From assembly GCF_001905125.1 (NCBI RefSeq), contig NZ_LWLE01000016.1:56539-120538 (forward strand): a stretch of 64,000 nucleotides of DNA, in the 5' to 3' direction. This document shows positions 63,959 to 64,000 of this stretch, in pieces (position 1 is the first letter of the stretch; every line of letters starts with the position of its first letter). This DNA comes from Streptomyces sp. TSRI0281. GTDB lineage: Bacteria > Actinomycetota > Actinomycetes > Streptomycetales > Streptomycetaceae. The position numbers were made by a program, and so were the translations under genes. A model generated the notes under the pieces. It had not been told where the DNA came from. It worked only from the letters and a program-made list of their open reading frames with translations, and searched no databases.

Positions 63959-64000
63959 TTGAGTGTGTGAGTGTCTGATGGCGTGTCGGGTGTGGTGGGG

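Overview
The base composition (GC near 70%, GC-rich third codon positions), frequent GTG starts with GGAGG-type ribosome sites, and the gene families present (M56/BlaI pair, helicase-HA domains, NPCBM proteins, DUF981, many small secreted proteins, Streptomyces-type IS elements) point to Streptomyces or a close relative. No rRNA, tRNA or CRISPR array was seen. The many truncated genes, IS remnants and repeated segments suggest an accessory region such as a chromosome arm or a large linear plasmid; this is inference.

Layout. 1-1.9 kb: a partial DedA membrane protein, then a BlaI-type repressor and a frameshifted M56 peptidase. 2.0-9.3 kb: two divergent operons around a 0.75-kb intergenic region. 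The rightward one encodes a MACPF-type pore-forming protein and two companions. The leftward one encodes three proteins of unknown function, one with a lipoyl-like domain that lacks the lysine. 9.5-10.3 kb: remnants of a beta-lactamase-like gene, a methyltransferase and an MFS transporter. 10.7-11.9 kb: a short His-rich peptide that looks like a RiPP precursor, a terminator, and a putative Fe(II) oxygenase. 12-33 kb: a mosaic of decayed ATP-dependent DNA ligases, IS4, IS110, IS630 and serine-recombinase remnants, small secreted proteins, an ATP-grasp enzyme, and repeated 3' elements linked to a helicase-associated domain.

33.4-41.9 kb is an intact biosynthetic block. It holds a cyclopropane-synthase-like methyltransferase, an ACP, an acyl-ACP desaturase, a FabF-like ketosynthase and an acyl-CoA oxidase-like flavoprotein, followed by a convergent pair of terpene-cyclase-like genes. 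Next to it (42.3-42.6 kb) is a secreted peptide whose cysteine spacing matches arthropod CS-alpha-beta defensins. 43-50 kb: a duplicated small gene pair, GNAT, oxygenase and beta-lactamase remnants, a two-component system diverging from an S41 protease lipoprotein, an IS6 remnant and a lipoprotein. 51-59 kb: more ligase copies, an ML/NPC2-like protein, a pentapeptide-repeat protein coupled to a small Cys-containing protein that has a second copy at 25.2 kb, a short repeated element with inverted ends, and decayed sequence. 59.9-63.4 kb: a large secreted protease carrying both an M4 and an M28 catalytic domain. The window ends in the terminal sequence of another IS6-like element.

The best candidates for undescribed biology are the defensin-like peptide, the His-rich peptide/oxygenase pair, the MACPF divergent locus, the fatty-acyl/terpene block, and the duplicated small Cys protein with its repeats. 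All family calls were made by reading motifs; no database search was run.
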